Origin: Pseudodesulfovibrio nedwellii | GTDB taxonomy: Bacteria; Desulfobacterota; Desulfovibrionia; Desulfovibrionales; Desulfovibrionaceae | Length of the DNA stretch: 64,000 bases | Direction of reading: 5' to 3' | Assembly (NCBI RefSeq): GCF_027923765.1 | Contig: NZ_AP026709.1 | Coordinates: 1,173,501 to 1,237,500, forward strand | Shown: in pieces, positions 44,051 to 57,243 of the stretch | How positions within the stretch are numbered: the first letter of the stretch is position 1 | How the letters are laid out: each line of letters begins with the position of its first letter | The notes under the pieces: generated by a model | The model's database searches: none | The model's input: only the letters and a program-made list of their open reading frames with translations | Told to the model about the DNA's origin: nothing | Translations under genes and position numbers: made by a program

Positions 44051-44608
44051 ATGGCTAAATTCAACTCATATTGTGAAGCATGTTGGACTTTCGACAAAAC
44101 TGATGTGGACAAAATATATCACGACACTCAATACGGTTTTCCCATTGAGGATGACAACGAACTGTTCGGAAGGCTTATCCTGGAGATCAATCAAGCCGGA
44201 CTGAGTTGGCGTACCATTCTCAATAAACAGGAAAATTTTCTAAAAGCGTATGACCAGTACGATATCGAAACTATCGCCAATTATGAAGATGAAGACAGAT
44301 CGCGTCTGCTCAGCGATGCCGGAATCATTCGCAACCGTTTGAAAATCGGTGCTGCCATTCACAACGCAAAAGCTATTCTTATTTTAAAAAAGGAATATGG
44401 CTCCTTCAAAGGCTGGCTGGACACACATCACCCACTCAGTAAAGAAGAATGGGTCAAATTATTCAAAAAGCATTTCAAATTCGTTGGTGGAGAAATTGTC
44501 AATGAATTCTTGATGAGTAGCGGTTATCTACACGGTGCACACATTGAATCTTGCCCCACGTATCAAAAAATACTCAATAAAAATCCTGCCTGGGCCACAA
44601 TAAAATAA
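44051..44608 (+). CDS. tag: DNA-3-methyladenine glycosylase I
   Basis: 185-aa repair enzyme that removes 3-methyladenine from alkylated DNA. Seen: the N-terminal YCEACW with a zinc-ligand Cys, YHDTQYGFPIEDDNELFGRLILEINQAGLSWRTILNK carrying the helix-hairpin-helix-like active site, and HGAHIESCP with the C-terminal His/Cys zinc ligands. It begins 9 nt after the response regulator and ends at a strong terminator, so it is a passenger of the kinase-regulator operon. Confidence 0.94.
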   Translation: MAKFNSYCEACWTFDKTDVDKIYHDTQYGFPIEDDNELFGRLILEINQAGLSWRTILNKQENFLKAYDQYDIETIANYEDEDRSRLLSDAGIIRNRLKIGAAIHNAKAILILKKEYGSFKGWLDTHHPLSKEEWVKLFKKHFKFVGGEIVNEFLMSSGYLHGAHIESCPTYQKILNKNPAWATIK

Positions 44609-44651
44609 CTGAGCCCCCTTTCTCGCATCCTCCCCCTGAGAATTATTGATT

Positions 44652-44688
44652 AAAGGACAAGTCTGAAAATTCAGACTTGTCCTTTTTT
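44652..44688 (+). terminator. Terminator after tag
   Basis: 15-bp perfect stem (AAAGGACAAGTCTGA and complement) with an AAAT loop, then a run of T. It separates the regulator operon from the lactate operon. Confidence 0.95.
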
Positions 44689-44870
44689 TCATGCAGTCCA
44701 CATTATCATGTCCAACCCCCGCAATTCCTGTATTTTCAAGTAAACAACTCCGCTTTTTCCTGTTCACCTGTCCTATTTTTCGGACTGATATCAAAAAGCT
44801 TCTCATATTCAAAAACAACGGAAAATTCTTAACATGTTGTTTTTATGTGATAAAAGGCGGTTCTGCCTAA

Positions 44871-44887
44871 TTGGCACGGATGTTGAG
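44871..44887 (+). promoter_or_regulatory. Sigma54 (-24/-12) promoter of the por/lactate operon
   Basis: TTGGCACG-N4-TTGA matches the consensus TTGGCACG-N4-TTGC at every fixed position but the last. It lies 84-100 nt upstream of por and directly downstream of a sigma54-regulator operon. Confidence 0.8.
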
Positions 44888-44922
44888 TAAGGAGTTACTT
44901 CAAGACATCGCGTCCGCCATGA

Positions 44923-48561
<3,639 letters not shown>

Positions 48562-48574
48562 ACAATAGATGTTT

Positions 48575-48621
48575 ACGCGGGGCGGAGTTGTTGCGGAGGC
48601 TTAGCCTAATCCGCCCCGCGT
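48575..48621 (+). promoter_or_regulatory. Intercistronic hairpin between por and lactate permease
   Basis: Perfect 12-bp GC-rich stem ACGCGGGGCGGA/TCCGCCCCGCGT with a nested AGGC/GCCT hairpin in the loop, followed by ATTTGTTT. It could be a partial terminator or an mRNA-stabilising element that keeps por in excess of downstream genes. Confidence 0.7.
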
Positions 48622-48673
48622 ATTTGTTTCAACACGGTGAGGGACCCCTCTCACGCTTTAGGAGGAATTCATA

Positions 48674-50383
48674 ATGTCATTGGAAGTGCTTGCATTAATC
48701 GCACTGCTGCCTATTCTGGTTGCACTCGTTCTCATGGTCGGCCTGCGTTGGCCTGCCACCAAAGCCATGCCTCTGGCATGGCTCACCGCAGCCGCCGGGG
48801 CTGTCATTGTCTGGGGTCTCCCCATGAAATACGTTGCCGCACTAACTCTTCAGGGGTTTGTGACGGCAATCGGCATCCTAATTATCGTCTTCGGTGCCAT
48901 TTTGATCTTACGGACGCTTCAGCAGTCGGGCGGCATGGAAACCATTCAGTACGGGATGCAGAACATCTCGCCTGACCGCCGTATCCAGGCCATTATCATT
49001 GGTTACATGTTCGCAGCCTTCCTTGAAGGTGCAGCCGGCTTCGGTACCCCCGCAGCTCTGGCCGCTCCGCTGTTGCTCTCCTTGGGCTTCCCGCCTCTGG
49101 CCGCAGCAATTGTCTGTTTAGTTTTCAACTCCTTCCCTGTCACCTTTGGTGCAGTCGGTACTCCTGTCATCCTTGGCCTGAAATATCTTGCTCCCGGCGT
49201 TGCCGATGCAGTGGCCACCGGAGCCCCAGGCGTCAACTTTGCCAACCAGGGCGACTTCATCGCACTCGTCGGCCAATGGGCGACCCTCATGCACCTCGGC
49301 ATGATCTTCATCCTGCCTGTCTTTATGCTCGGTTTCGTGACCCGTTATTTCGGTCCCGAACGGAGCTGGAAGCCCGGTTTGGCCGCATGGAAATTCTGCA
49401 TGTTCGCAGCCGTTGCCTTCACCGTGCCTTACCTGTTCTTCGCATGGAACGTCGGTCCTGAATTCCCGTCCCTGATCGGTGGCCTTGTTGGTCTCGGTAT
49501 CATCATTGCTGGTGCCAAAGCCGGTTTCTGTGTCCCCAAAACAACCTGGGACTTCGGTCCTTCTGACAAGTGGGACCCGGAATGGACCGGTTCCGTTTCC
49601 GGTGGTTCCACCGAGTTCAAGCCACACATGAGCCAGTTCAAGGCATGGTTGCCTTACATCCTCATCGGCGCAATCCTCGTTGTCACCCGTATTCCTGAGC
49701 TTGGCCTTAAGGGCTTCCTTGCCGCACAGGCTATCAAATTCAGCGCCATTCTCGGCTATGAAAGTGTCAACGCTTCCATCAAATACCTCTACCTGCCCGG
49801 TTCCATCCCGTTCGTTTTGGTCGCCCTACTGACCGTCATGATTCACGGTATGCCCGGCACCAAAGTTAAGGCCGCATGGTCTCAGGCCATTGTCACCATG
49901 AAGAACCCCACCATCGCTCTGTTCGCAGCGGTCGCACTGGTGTCCATCTTCCGCGGTTCCGGTATCACTGATGCCGCTTTGAACCCCAACAACTACCCCT
50001 CCATGCCTTTGGCAATGGCAGAAGCAGTTGCAAACATCACCGGCAACGCATGGCCAATGTTCGCCTCTTACGTCGGCGGTCTGGGAGCCTTCATTACCGG
50101 CTCCAACACTGTCTCTGACCTTCTGTTCGCTGAATTCCAGTGGGGCGTTGCAACCCAGCTTGATCTGCCTCGCCAGATCATCGTAGCCGCTCAGGCTGTC
50201 GGTGGCGGTATGGGCAACATGATCTGCATCCATAACATCGTCGCAGTCTGCGCGGTTGTTGGTCTGTCCGGCATGGAAGGTCAGATCCTGAAGCGGACCG
50301 TATGGCCCTTCCTGCTGTACGGTCTGGTCGTCGGAATCGTCGCCTCTTTGATGAGCTTCGTATTCCTGCCGAATCTGTTCTAA
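48674..50383 (+). CDS. lctP: L-lactate permease family transporter
   Basis: 569-aa inner-membrane lactate:H+ symporter of the LctP/LldP family. Seen: many hydrophobic segments; [55 protein letters not shown], the family hallmark; [19 protein letters not shown]; and near the end [21 protein letters not shown] with [20 protein letters not shown] precedes the ATG. Second gene of the operon, bringing in the substrate. Confidence 0.96.
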   Translation: MSLEVLALIALLPILVALVLMVGLRWPATKAMPLAWLTAAAGAVIVWGLPMKYVAALTLQGFVTAIGILIIVFGAILILRTLQQSGGMETIQYGMQNISPDRRIQAIIIGYMFAAFLEGAAGFGTPAALAAPLLLSLGFPPLAAAIVCLVFNSFPVTFGAVGTPVILGLKYLAPGVADAVATGAPGVNFANQGDFIALVGQWATLMHLGMIFILPVFMLGFVTRYFGPERSWKPGLAAWKFCMFAAVAFTVPYLFFAWNVGPEFPSLIGGLVGLGIIIAGAKAGFCVPKTTWDFGPSDKWDPEWTGSVSGGSTEFKPHMSQFKAWLPYILIGAILVVTRIPELGLKGFLAAQAIKFSAILGYESVNASIKYLYLPGSIPFVLVALLTVMIHGMPGTKVKAAWSQAIVTMKNPTIALFAAVALVSIFRGSGITDAALNPNNYPSMPLAMAEAVANITGNAWPMFASYVGGLGAFITGSNTVSDLLFAEFQWGVATQLDLPRQIIVAAQAVGGGMGNMICIHNIVAVCAVVGLSGMEGQILKRTVWPFLLYGLVVGIVASLMSFVFLPNLF

Positions 50384-50398
50384 GTTATGCTATAAAAA

Positions 50399-50429
50399 GG
50401 GGGGCGGGATTAATGCCCGCCTCCCGTTT
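50399..50429 (+). terminator. GC-rich hairpin after lactate permease gene
   Basis: Stem with arms GGGGGGCGGG and CCCGCCTCCC (one mismatch) followed by GTTTC. The T-run is poor, so it is probably a partial terminator or processing site within the operon. Confidence 0.55.
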
Positions 50430-50523
50430 CACAACACGACTTACTGTTACTGTGAGAACAAATAACAATACGCTATAAGCTCGACATTCAACCCGAGCAT
50501 ACAAATATTTTCAGGAGTCACTC

Positions 50524-51912
50524 ATGACCAAAGATGCCATTGTCAAAGAGTTCGAAGCCATAGCCGGTGCCGACAAAGTTATGACCAGCGAGACTGACCG
50601 TCACGCCTATTCCTACGATGCAGCCGTGCTTGACTCCGTCATGCCCGCACTCGTTGTCCGCCCCGAAGACAGCGAAACACTCGGAGCTGTCACCAAACTA
50701 TGTAACGATAACGGCCTGCCCCTGACCGTTCGCGGTGCCGGTACAAATCTTTCAGGTGGAACCATCCCCCATCCCGGTGGTGTCGTGGTTCTGACCAACG
50801 GCCTGAACCGCATTCTCGAAATCAATGAAGAAGACATGTATGCTGTGGTTGAACCCGGTGTCGTCACTGCCCAATTTGCAGCCGAAGTCGCCAAACGTGG
50901 CCTTTTCTACCCTCCGGATCCGGGTAGCCAAGCAGTCTCCACCCTCGGTGGTAACGTTGCCGAAAACGCAGGCGGTCTGCGCGGCCTCAAATACGGCGTA
51001 ACCAAAGACTATGTCATGGGTGTGGACTTCTGGGACGTCAACGGCGAAATGATCAAATCAGGTTCCCGCACCGTCAAATGCGTCACCGGTTACAACTTGG
51101 CTGGCCTGATGATCGCTTCCGAAGGTACTCTGGGCGTATTCGACAAAATCATTCTCAAACTCATTCCACCTGTCGCCGCCGCCAGATCCATGATGGCGAT
51201 TTTCCCCTCCATGAAAGCCGCTTCCGAAACAGTCGCCGCAATCATCGCCAACAAAATCGTCCCTGCCACCCTTGAGATGATGGACAACTTCACCATCCGA
51301 GCAGTTGAAAACTTCCGAGGCGCAGGACTGCCGGTCGATGCTGCAGCCCTGTTGCTCATTGAAGTGGACGGCCACCCCGCACAGGTGGAAGACGAAGCCG
51401 CCATGGTTGAAAAAATTTGCAAAGCCAACGGTGCAACTGAACTCAAGGTCGCCAAAGACGCTGCCGAACGTGATGCTGTCTGGCAGGCCCGTCGCGATGC
51501 TCTGCCCGCATTGGCCAAGCTCAAGCCCACCTGTGTGTTGGAAGACGCCACCGTGCCACGTTCCAAAATTCCGGCCATGATCGAAGCACTTGAAGACATC
51601 TCCAAAAAGCTCGACCTGACCATCGGTACTTTCGGTCACGCCGGAGACGGCAATCTGCATCCCACCATTCTGACCGACAAACGCGACAAGAAGGAATGGG
51701 AACGTGTGGAAAAGGGCATCGACATGATCTTCGACAAAGCGCTCGCCATGGGCGGCACACTGTCCGGCGAACATGGCATCGGCCTGGCTAAAGCCAAATA
51801 TCTGGAGCAGGAAACATCTCGAGGCACACTGGAATACGCCCGTCGCATGAAGTCTGTTCTCGACCCCAAGGGTATCCTCAACCCCGGCAAGATTGTCGGT
51901 CCCAGGTCCTAG
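50524..51912 (+). CDS. FAD-linked D-lactate dehydrogenase (GlcD/Dld-II type)
   Basis: 462-aa flavoprotein oxidising lactate (most likely the D-isomer) to pyruvate. Seen: the FAD-binding part TVRGAGTNLSGGTIPHPGGVVV and PPDPGSQAVSTLGGNVAENAGGLRGLKYGVTKDYV, and C-terminal FGHAGDGNLHPTI with GGTLSGEHGIGLAKAKY and LNPGKIVGPRS, all typical of the GlcD/LDH family. An Fe-S partner gene starts 9 nt later. Glycolate oxidase GlcD is a close relative, but the lactate context favours lactate. AGGAG precedes the ATG. Confidence 0.93.
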   Translation: MTKDAIVKEFEAIAGADKVMTSETDRHAYSYDAAVLDSVMPALVVRPEDSETLGAVTKLCNDNGLPLTVRGAGTNLSGGTIPHPGGVVVLTNGLNRILEINEEDMYAVVEPGVVTAQFAAEVAKRGLFYPPDPGSQAVSTLGGNVAENAGGLRGLKYGVTKDYVMGVDFWDVNGEMIKSGSRTVKCVTGYNLAGLMIASEGTLGVFDKIILKLIPPVAAARSMMAIFPSMKAASETVAAIIANKIVPATLEMMDNFTIRAVENFRGAGLPVDAAALLLIEVDGHPAQVEDEAAMVEKICKANGATELKVAKDAAERDAVWQARRDALPALAKLKPTCVLEDATVPRSKIPAMIEALEDISKKLDLTIGTFGHAGDGNLHPTILTDKRDKKEWERVEKGIDMIFDKALAMGGTLSGEHGIGLAKAKYLEQETSRGTLEYARRMKSVLDPKGILNPGKIVGPRS

Positions 51913-51921
51913 GGGGCAGTC

Positions 51922-53202
51922 ATGGCTGATATCAATAAACTCGCACAAATGTTCAAGGAGCTGGACGACCAGCTGGTCGGCTGCATGAAATGCGGCATGT
52001 GCCAGGCTGTTTGCCCGGTCTTCGCCCAAAGTGGTCGTGAAACTGACGTCACCCGCGGCAAGCTCGCCCTGTTGGAGGGGCTTGCCAACGAGATGTTCAA
52101 AGACCCGGAAGGCGTCAACGAAAAGCTCAACCGCTGCCTGCTCTGCGGTACCTGTCAGGCTAACTGCCCGTCCGGCGTATCCGTCATGGATATTTTCCTG
52201 AAGGCACGCGCCATCATGACCGGCTACTTCGGACTATCCACAACGAAAAAAGCCATATTCCGTGGCATGCTTAAAAACCCCAAGCTGTTCAACACACTGA
52301 CCGGCATGGGAGCAAAGTTCCAGGGACTGTTCACCAAAAAGGTGGACGACATGCTTGGCTCAAGCTGTGCGCGGTTCAATGCACCGATTATCGGCGACCG
52401 CCACTTCAACACTCTGGCCTCCAAGCCTCTGCACAAAATCGTGCCGGAATTAGATACACCTGCCGGAAAATCAGGCATCAAGGTAGCCTTCTATGTAGGC
52501 TGCGTTATTGACAAGATCTTCCCCCATGTGGGCGAAGCCATCCTCAAGGTACTCGACCACCACGGCGTGGGGGTATTCATGCCCTCGGGGCAGGCATGCT
52601 GTGGCATCCCGGCATTGTCCAGCGGTGACACCGATACCTTTGATACTCTGGTCGGCATCAACATGGAACGACTCCAGTCAGGTGAATTCGATTACCTCGT
52701 CACTGGTTGCGCCACATGTACCGCCACCATCAAAGAATTATGGCCTCGTATGTACAGTGGCAGTTCTGCCCTGAAATACGACCTTGAACAGTTGGAAAAG
52801 AAGACTCTGGACATCAGCCAATTCCTGGTGAATATTCTCGGGGTAGAACCCAAGGAAATCAAAGGAGGCCGAGGCGTTACCTACCACGACCCCTGCCACC
52901 TAAAAAACTCCCTCGGCGTCACCGCGCAGCCCAGAAAAATCATTCAGGCTGCGGGATGCGACTTCAAGGAAATGGCGGAAGCCGGTACCTGCTGCGGTTG
53001 CGGCGGAAGCTTCAATATAGCTCATTACGACGTGTCCAAAAAGATCGGCAGCCGCAAAGCGGACAACATCATGGCAGCTGGCGTACAAACCGCCGCAACC
53101 AGTTGTCCTGCGTGCATGCTCCAGATCACTGACATGCTCTCCCAGAAGAACGCGAAGATGGACGTAAAACACGTCATCGAACTCTACGCCGAAAGCCTTT
53201 AA
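51922..53202 (+). CDS. Fe-S subunit of D-lactate dehydrogenase (GlcF/LldF-like)
   Basis: 426-aa electron-transfer partner of the flavoprotein upstream. Seen: two [4Fe-4S] motifs GCMKCGMCQAVCP (Cys21 onward) and RCLLCGTCQANCPSG, followed by two CCG domains, the first with GCVIDKIFPHVGEAILKVLDHHGVGVFMPSGQACCGIP, the second with YHDPCHLKNSLGV and CCGCGGSFN. CCG domains bind unusual clusters in heterodisulfide-reductase-like enzymes. It passes electrons from FAD towards the membrane quinone pool or another carrier. The operon order dld-lldF is as in known Desulfovibrio loci. Confidence 0.92.
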   Translation: MADINKLAQMFKELDDQLVGCMKCGMCQAVCPVFAQSGRETDVTRGKLALLEGLANEMFKDPEGVNEKLNRCLLCGTCQANCPSGVSVMDIFLKARAIMTGYFGLSTTKKAIFRGMLKNPKLFNTLTGMGAKFQGLFTKKVDDMLGSSCARFNAPIIGDRHFNTLASKPLHKIVPELDTPAGKSGIKVAFYVGCVIDKIFPHVGEAILKVLDHHGVGVFMPSGQACCGIPALSSGDTDTFDTLVGINMERLQSGEFDYLVTGCATCTATIKELWPRMYSGSSALKYDLEQLEKKTLDISQFLVNILGVEPKEIKGGRGVTYHDPCHLKNSLGVTAQPRKIIQAAGCDFKEMAEAGTCCGCGGSFNIAHYDVSKKIGSRKADNIMAAGVQTAATSCPACMLQITDMLSQKNAKMDVKHVIELYAESL

Positions 53203-53233
53203 TAACAAACGGATAGGTAACAAGGAACCAACC

Positions 53234-55348
53234 ATGTCCAAAAACCTGTATGTGAGCGCGACGGAAGAAAGAAGTGGCAAATCAGCCGTAGTTCTGGGCG
53301 TCATGCAAATGCTCCTCAGAGAACTGCACAACGTCGCCATCTTCCGCCCCATCATCAATGACCCGGGTGAGGGAAACAAAGACCACGACATCGCTTTGAT
53401 GATCGATCACTTCAAGATGTCCATCCCTTATCGCGACACCTACGCGTATACTCTCAAACAAGCGCGTGAGCTGATCAACTCAGGTCAGCACGCGCTTGTT
53501 CTTGAGAATATTCTGAACAAATATAAATCACTAGAAGAAGAGTACGACTTCGTTCTCTGCGAAGGTACCGACTTCAAGGGCAAAGACCCGGCCTTCGAAT
53601 TCGACCTCAACGCCGACATCGCGGCCAACATTGGCTCGCCCATGCTCGTGATCACTTCCGGCCGAGACAAGAACCCGGACGAAGTGGCCAACATCACTCA
53701 GTCCACTCTGGATACCTTGTCCGAAAAAGGTGTGGATTTCATCGCCTGCGTGGTTAACCGCGCTCCCGAAGGCATGACCGATGAGATGTGTGGCACCATT
53801 GAATGTGACCGAAACGGTGAGCACATGCCGCTATACGTCATCCCTGAGAATGAAGCCCTTGGCAAACCAAGCATCGGTGACGTCAAACGGTGGCTCGACG
53901 CTGACATCCTTTACGGCCACAGCGGCATGCAGACTCTGGTAGATAATTACGTGATCGCGGCCATGCAGATCGGCAACTTTTTGCAATACATCAAACCAGG
54001 CAGCTTGATCATCACACCGGGAGATAGGTCGGATATCATTCTGTCCAGCCTCGCATCCCGACTCTCCAGTTCCTATCCTGACATAGCAGGTATCGTGCTG
54101 ACTGGAGGCCTGGATGTCTCTGCCAACGTTCACAAACTCATCGAAGGTTGGACAGGAGTTCCTGTCCCAGTCCTCTCGGTCAAGGGACACACCTACCAGA
54201 ACGTTCAGGAACTCAACCGGTTGTATGGCCGCATTGAGGCTAACGACCACCAACGCATTGCCACTGCACTTGGCGGCTTTACCCAGCATGTAAACGTGCA
54301 AGAACTTCGTGACCGTCTGGTCGAAAAACGGTCTACGCGAGTCACGCCCAAAATGTTCGAATACTCCCTGTTCGACAAAGCTTCTCGCAACAAGCAACGC
54401 ATTGTCCTGCCTGAAGGAACTGGCGAACGCATCCTGCGCGCCGCCGACATCCTGCTCAGGCGCGGTGTGGCTGAAATCATTCTGCTTGGTCGTGAAGATG
54501 AAATTCGCGATAAGGCTTCCAAGTTCGGTGTGGACATCTCCGGCGCTACCATTATCAACCCCGCAGAATCCGAACTGCTCGACTCCTTTGCCGAAGAATA
54601 CCTCGAACTGCGCAAGCACAAAGGCGTCATCGCCGAAGTTGCCTGGGACCGCATGTCCGACCCGACCTATTTTGGCACTATGATGGTCCATAAAGGGTTC
54701 GCCGACGGCATGGTGGCTGGTTCCGTCACAACGACAGCCCAAACTATCCGTCCTGCCTTTGAATTCGTGAAGACCAAACCGGGCAGCTCCATTGTCTCCT
54801 CGGTCTTCCTCATGTGCCTCAAGGACCGCGTACTGGTATACGGCGACTGTGCTGTAAATCCCAACCCCGATGCCCGCCAGTTGGCGGAAATCGCTATCAG
54901 TGCCGCTGAAACCGCCAAGATCTTCGGTGTCACACCGAGAGTCGCCATGCTGAGTTACTCTACTGGTTCCTCCGGCAAAGGCGAAGACGTTGAAAAAGTC
55001 ACTGAGGCCACACGCATTGCCAAGACCCTTATCGAAGGACGCGGACTGGACTTCCCCATTGAGGGACCACTTCAGTACGATGCCGCCGTGGACCCGGAAG
55101 TCGCCAAGGTCAAACTGCCGGAATCCGATGTCGCCGGACGGGCCACAGTCTTTGTCTTCCCCGACCTGAACACCGGCAACAATACATACAAGGCAGTGCA
55201 GCGTGCCGCCAACGCCGTTGCAATCGGCCCAATTCTTCAAGGACTCAATAAGCCGGTCAACGACCTGTCTCGCGGTTGTACCGTGCCGGACGTCGTAAAC
55301 ACCGTTGCAATTACCGCCATCCAGGCTCAAGCCGAAAAAGGTGAATAA
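53234..55348 (+). CDS. pta: Phosphate acetyltransferase, long form
   Basis: 704-aa enzyme converting acetyl-CoA and phosphate to acetyl phosphate and CoA. Seen: N-terminal BioD-like P-loop domain (SATEERSGKSAVVLGVMQ), a DRTGG-type middle domain (about 215-330), and the catalytic PTA domain from about 375 (RIVLPEGTGERILRAADILLRRGVAEIILLG, VHKGFADGMVAGSVTTTAQTIRPAF, MLSYSTGSSGKGEDVEKVTEAT, GPLQYDAAVDPEVAKVKLP). The long form is subject to allosteric control in other bacteria. Its stop is directly followed by the ackA ATG. Confidence 0.96.
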   Translation: MSKNLYVSATEERSGKSAVVLGVMQMLLRELHNVAIFRPIINDPGEGNKDHDIALMIDHFKMSIPYRDTYAYTLKQARELINSGQHALVLENILNKYKSLEEEYDFVLCEGTDFKGKDPAFEFDLNADIAANIGSPMLVITSGRDKNPDEVANITQSTLDTLSEKGVDFIACVVNRAPEGMTDEMCGTIECDRNGEHMPLYVIPENEALGKPSIGDVKRWLDADILYGHSGMQTLVDNYVIAAMQIGNFLQYIKPGSLIITPGDRSDIILSSLASRLSSSYPDIAGIVLTGGLDVSANVHKLIEGWTGVPVPVLSVKGHTYQNVQELNRLYGRIEANDHQRIATALGGFTQHVNVQELRDRLVEKRSTRVTPKMFEYSLFDKASRNKQRIVLPEGTGERILRAADILLRRGVAEIILLGREDEIRDKASKFGVDISGATIINPAESELLDSFAEEYLELRKHKGVIAEVAWDRMSDPTYFGTMMVHKGFADGMVAGSVTTTAQTIRPAFEFVKTKPGSSIVSSVFLMCLKDRVLVYGDCAVNPNPDARQLAEIAISAAETAKIFGVTPRVAMLSYSTGSSGKGEDVEKVTEATRIAKTLIEGRGLDFPIEGPLQYDAAVDPEVAKVKLPESDVAGRATVFVFPDLNTGNNTYKAVQRAANAVAIGPILQGLNKPVNDLSRGCTVPDVVNTVAITAIQAQAEKGE

Positions 55349-56551
55349 ATGAAAGTACTCGTCATCAATTCAGGCAGCTCATCCATCAAATATCAGTTGC
55401 TCGACATGAACAACGAATCCGTTCTCTGCACGGGTCTCGTGGAGCGCATCGGAGAAGAAGTGGGTCGCCTAACACACAGGATAGCACCCGACACCGAGGA
55501 TGCTAAAAAAATCAAACTGGAACAGCCGATCTCTGATCATGAAGTTGGTATGACGCTCGCCATTGATCTCATTTGTGGCGAAAATGGTGTCGTCAAAGAC
55601 AAAAGCGAAATCGCAGCCATCGGGCACAGGATCGTGCATGGCGGCGAAAAACTGCATGAACCGACTTTGGTAGATGATGCAGTTGTGGAAGAACTGGAAA
55701 AGATTATTCCGCTGGCTCCACTCCACAACCCCGGTCATCTGGCCGGTATCCGCGTGGCTCGACACCTCTTCGCCGACGTTCCACAGGTGGTTGTCATGGA
55801 CACCGCATATCACCAGACATTGCCGCCCAAAGCATATATGTACGCACTCCCTTATGAATTGTATGATGAGATGCGTATCCGTCGCTATGGCTTCCACGGC
55901 ACTTCCCACGGTTTTATTGCCAAGGAAGCAGCCCGGATAATCGGCAAGTCTTTCGAAGAATTCAACTGCATCACAGTACACCTTGGTAACGGTTGTTCAA
56001 TGACCGCCACCAAGGAAGGTAAAGCAATCGACACATCCATGGGCATCACCCCGCTGGAAGGTCTTGTCATGGGCACACGTTCCGGCGATGTGGACCCGGC
56101 CCTGCACGCCTTGCTGGCACGAACCCGCAATATGACATCCGAAGATGTTGATCGAATGCTCAATAAAGAATCCGGCCTCAAGGGATTGTGCGGCATGAAC
56201 GACATGCGCGACATCCACGCGGCCATTGAAATGGGCGATGAAAAGGCCAAACTCGCTCTGGATGTCCAAACCTACAGAAACCGTAAATACATCGGCAGTT
56301 ACATGGCTGTTCTGGGCCATGTCGACGCCATAATTTTCACCGCCGGGATTGGTGAAAACGACTATATCGTGCGCCGCGAATCATTGAAAGGCCTTGAGTG
56401 CTTCGGTGTAAAGATCGATCAGATGAACAATGCACAGCGAGCTGCAGAACCATTAAAAATCAGTACAGAAGACAGTTCTATCGAAGTCTGGGTTATCCCG
56501 ACCAACGAAGAACTCGCCATTGCACGCGAAACAAAGAATTTTGTGAATTAA
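55349..56551 (+). CDS. ackA: Acetate kinase
   Basis: 400-aa enzyme making acetate and ATP from acetyl phosphate, the substrate-level phosphorylation step of lactate oxidation. Seen: MKVLVINSGSSSIKYQL at the N-terminus, RYGFHGTSHGFIAKEAA, LGNGCSMTATKEGKAIDTSMGITPLEGLVMGTRSGDVDPAL, and TAGIGENDYIVR near the C-terminus, all ASKHA-fold hallmarks. Its ATG directly follows the pta stop, indicating translational coupling. Confidence 0.98.
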   Translation: MKVLVINSGSSSIKYQLLDMNNESVLCTGLVERIGEEVGRLTHRIAPDTEDAKKIKLEQPISDHEVGMTLAIDLICGENGVVKDKSEIAAIGHRIVHGGEKLHEPTLVDDAVVEELEKIIPLAPLHNPGHLAGIRVARHLFADVPQVVVMDTAYHQTLPPKAYMYALPYELYDEMRIRRYGFHGTSHGFIAKEAARIIGKSFEEFNCITVHLGNGCSMTATKEGKAIDTSMGITPLEGLVMGTRSGDVDPALHALLARTRNMTSEDVDRMLNKESGLKGLCGMNDMRDIHAAIEMGDEKAKLALDVQTYRNRKYIGSYMAVLGHVDAIIFTAGIGENDYIVRRESLKGLECFGVKIDQMNNAQRAAEPLKISTEDSSIEVWVIPTNEELAIARETKNFVN

Positions 56552-56613
56552 TCAGTAACGACCTGTTGCGGGAGCCATTGGCCCTTGGTCGAATCAATCT
56601 GGAGGTGGATACC

Positions 56614-57243
56614 ATGTCATCCAAGGATACATTGTATCAAACGTTTGTGGAAAAAGCGGAACTCGTTTCCGCGTTCGTGACGAATATCGACAGCGAAGAA
56701 GCTGCCGTCGATTACGTCATCAACCTGTGTGATAAAAAAGAAGCATGTCAGCTTCTAGCCAGCGGTTGCGAAGCCGATCTTTCTGAAAAAGCTGAAACTT
56801 TGTGTGATGCGAAGCAAACCAAAGTCATCGCCGCCCCGGGCCTGAAAAGCGATTTGTACGAAACGCTGGCCGCCAAATCCAAGAAATCCGGTTTCGACTG
56901 TATTGATTCCGGTATGCGCAAGCATCTTGCTGGCATCGACATCGGTTTTACCATTGCCGAATACGGCATTGCCGACACCGGCACCATGATGGTCGACTGC
57001 CCGAGTGAAGAACTCCGTCTTGCCACCATGGTCAGCGAATACCACGTCTGTGTCGTTCCGAAATCCAAGATTCGTGCGAATACCTACGGCGTAGAAAAAA
57101 TGATGCTCACCCGGATGAAAAAAACACCGAACTATCTTGCCTTCATCACTGGTGCCAGCCGCACCGCAGACATCGAACGCGTGCTTGCCCTTGGCGTGCA
57201 CGGTCCCCTTGAACTCCATATCCTTATTCTGGAGGACCAATAA
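56614..57243 (+). CDS. lutC: LutC-like LUD-domain protein
   Basis: 209-aa cytoplasmic protein with a LUD (lactate utilization) domain: VIAAPGLKSDLYETLA, the central FTIAEYGIADTGTMMVDCPSEELRLATMVSEYHVCVVPKSKI, and late LAFITGASRTADIERVLALGVHGPLELHILILE. Together with LutA and LutB-like parts it oxidises L-lactate to pyruvate. GGAGGTGGATACC precedes the ATG at 56614; the longer frame running from 56398 overlaps ackA and is rejected. Its stop overlaps the start of the next gene (TAATG). Confidence 0.9.
   Translation: MSSKDTLYQTFVEKAELVSAFVTNIDSEEAAVDYVINLCDKKEACQLLASGCEADLSEKAETLCDAKQTKVIAAPGLKSDLYETLAAKSKKSGFDCIDSGMRKHLAGIDIGFTIAEYGIADTGTMMVDCPSEELRLATMVSEYHVCVVPKSKIRANTYGVEKMMLTRMKKTPNYLAFITGASRTADIERVLALGVHGPLELHILILEDQ

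Noticed and set aside
53831-55330. 499-codon minus-strand frame over pta
   Set aside because: Long only because of the strong codon bias of pta; the product has no coherent domain and there is no ribosome site.
56398-56613. N-terminal extension of the LutC-like gene into ackA
   Set aside because: The extension is out of frame over the 3' end of ackA and a strong GGAGG site marks the ATG at 56614.
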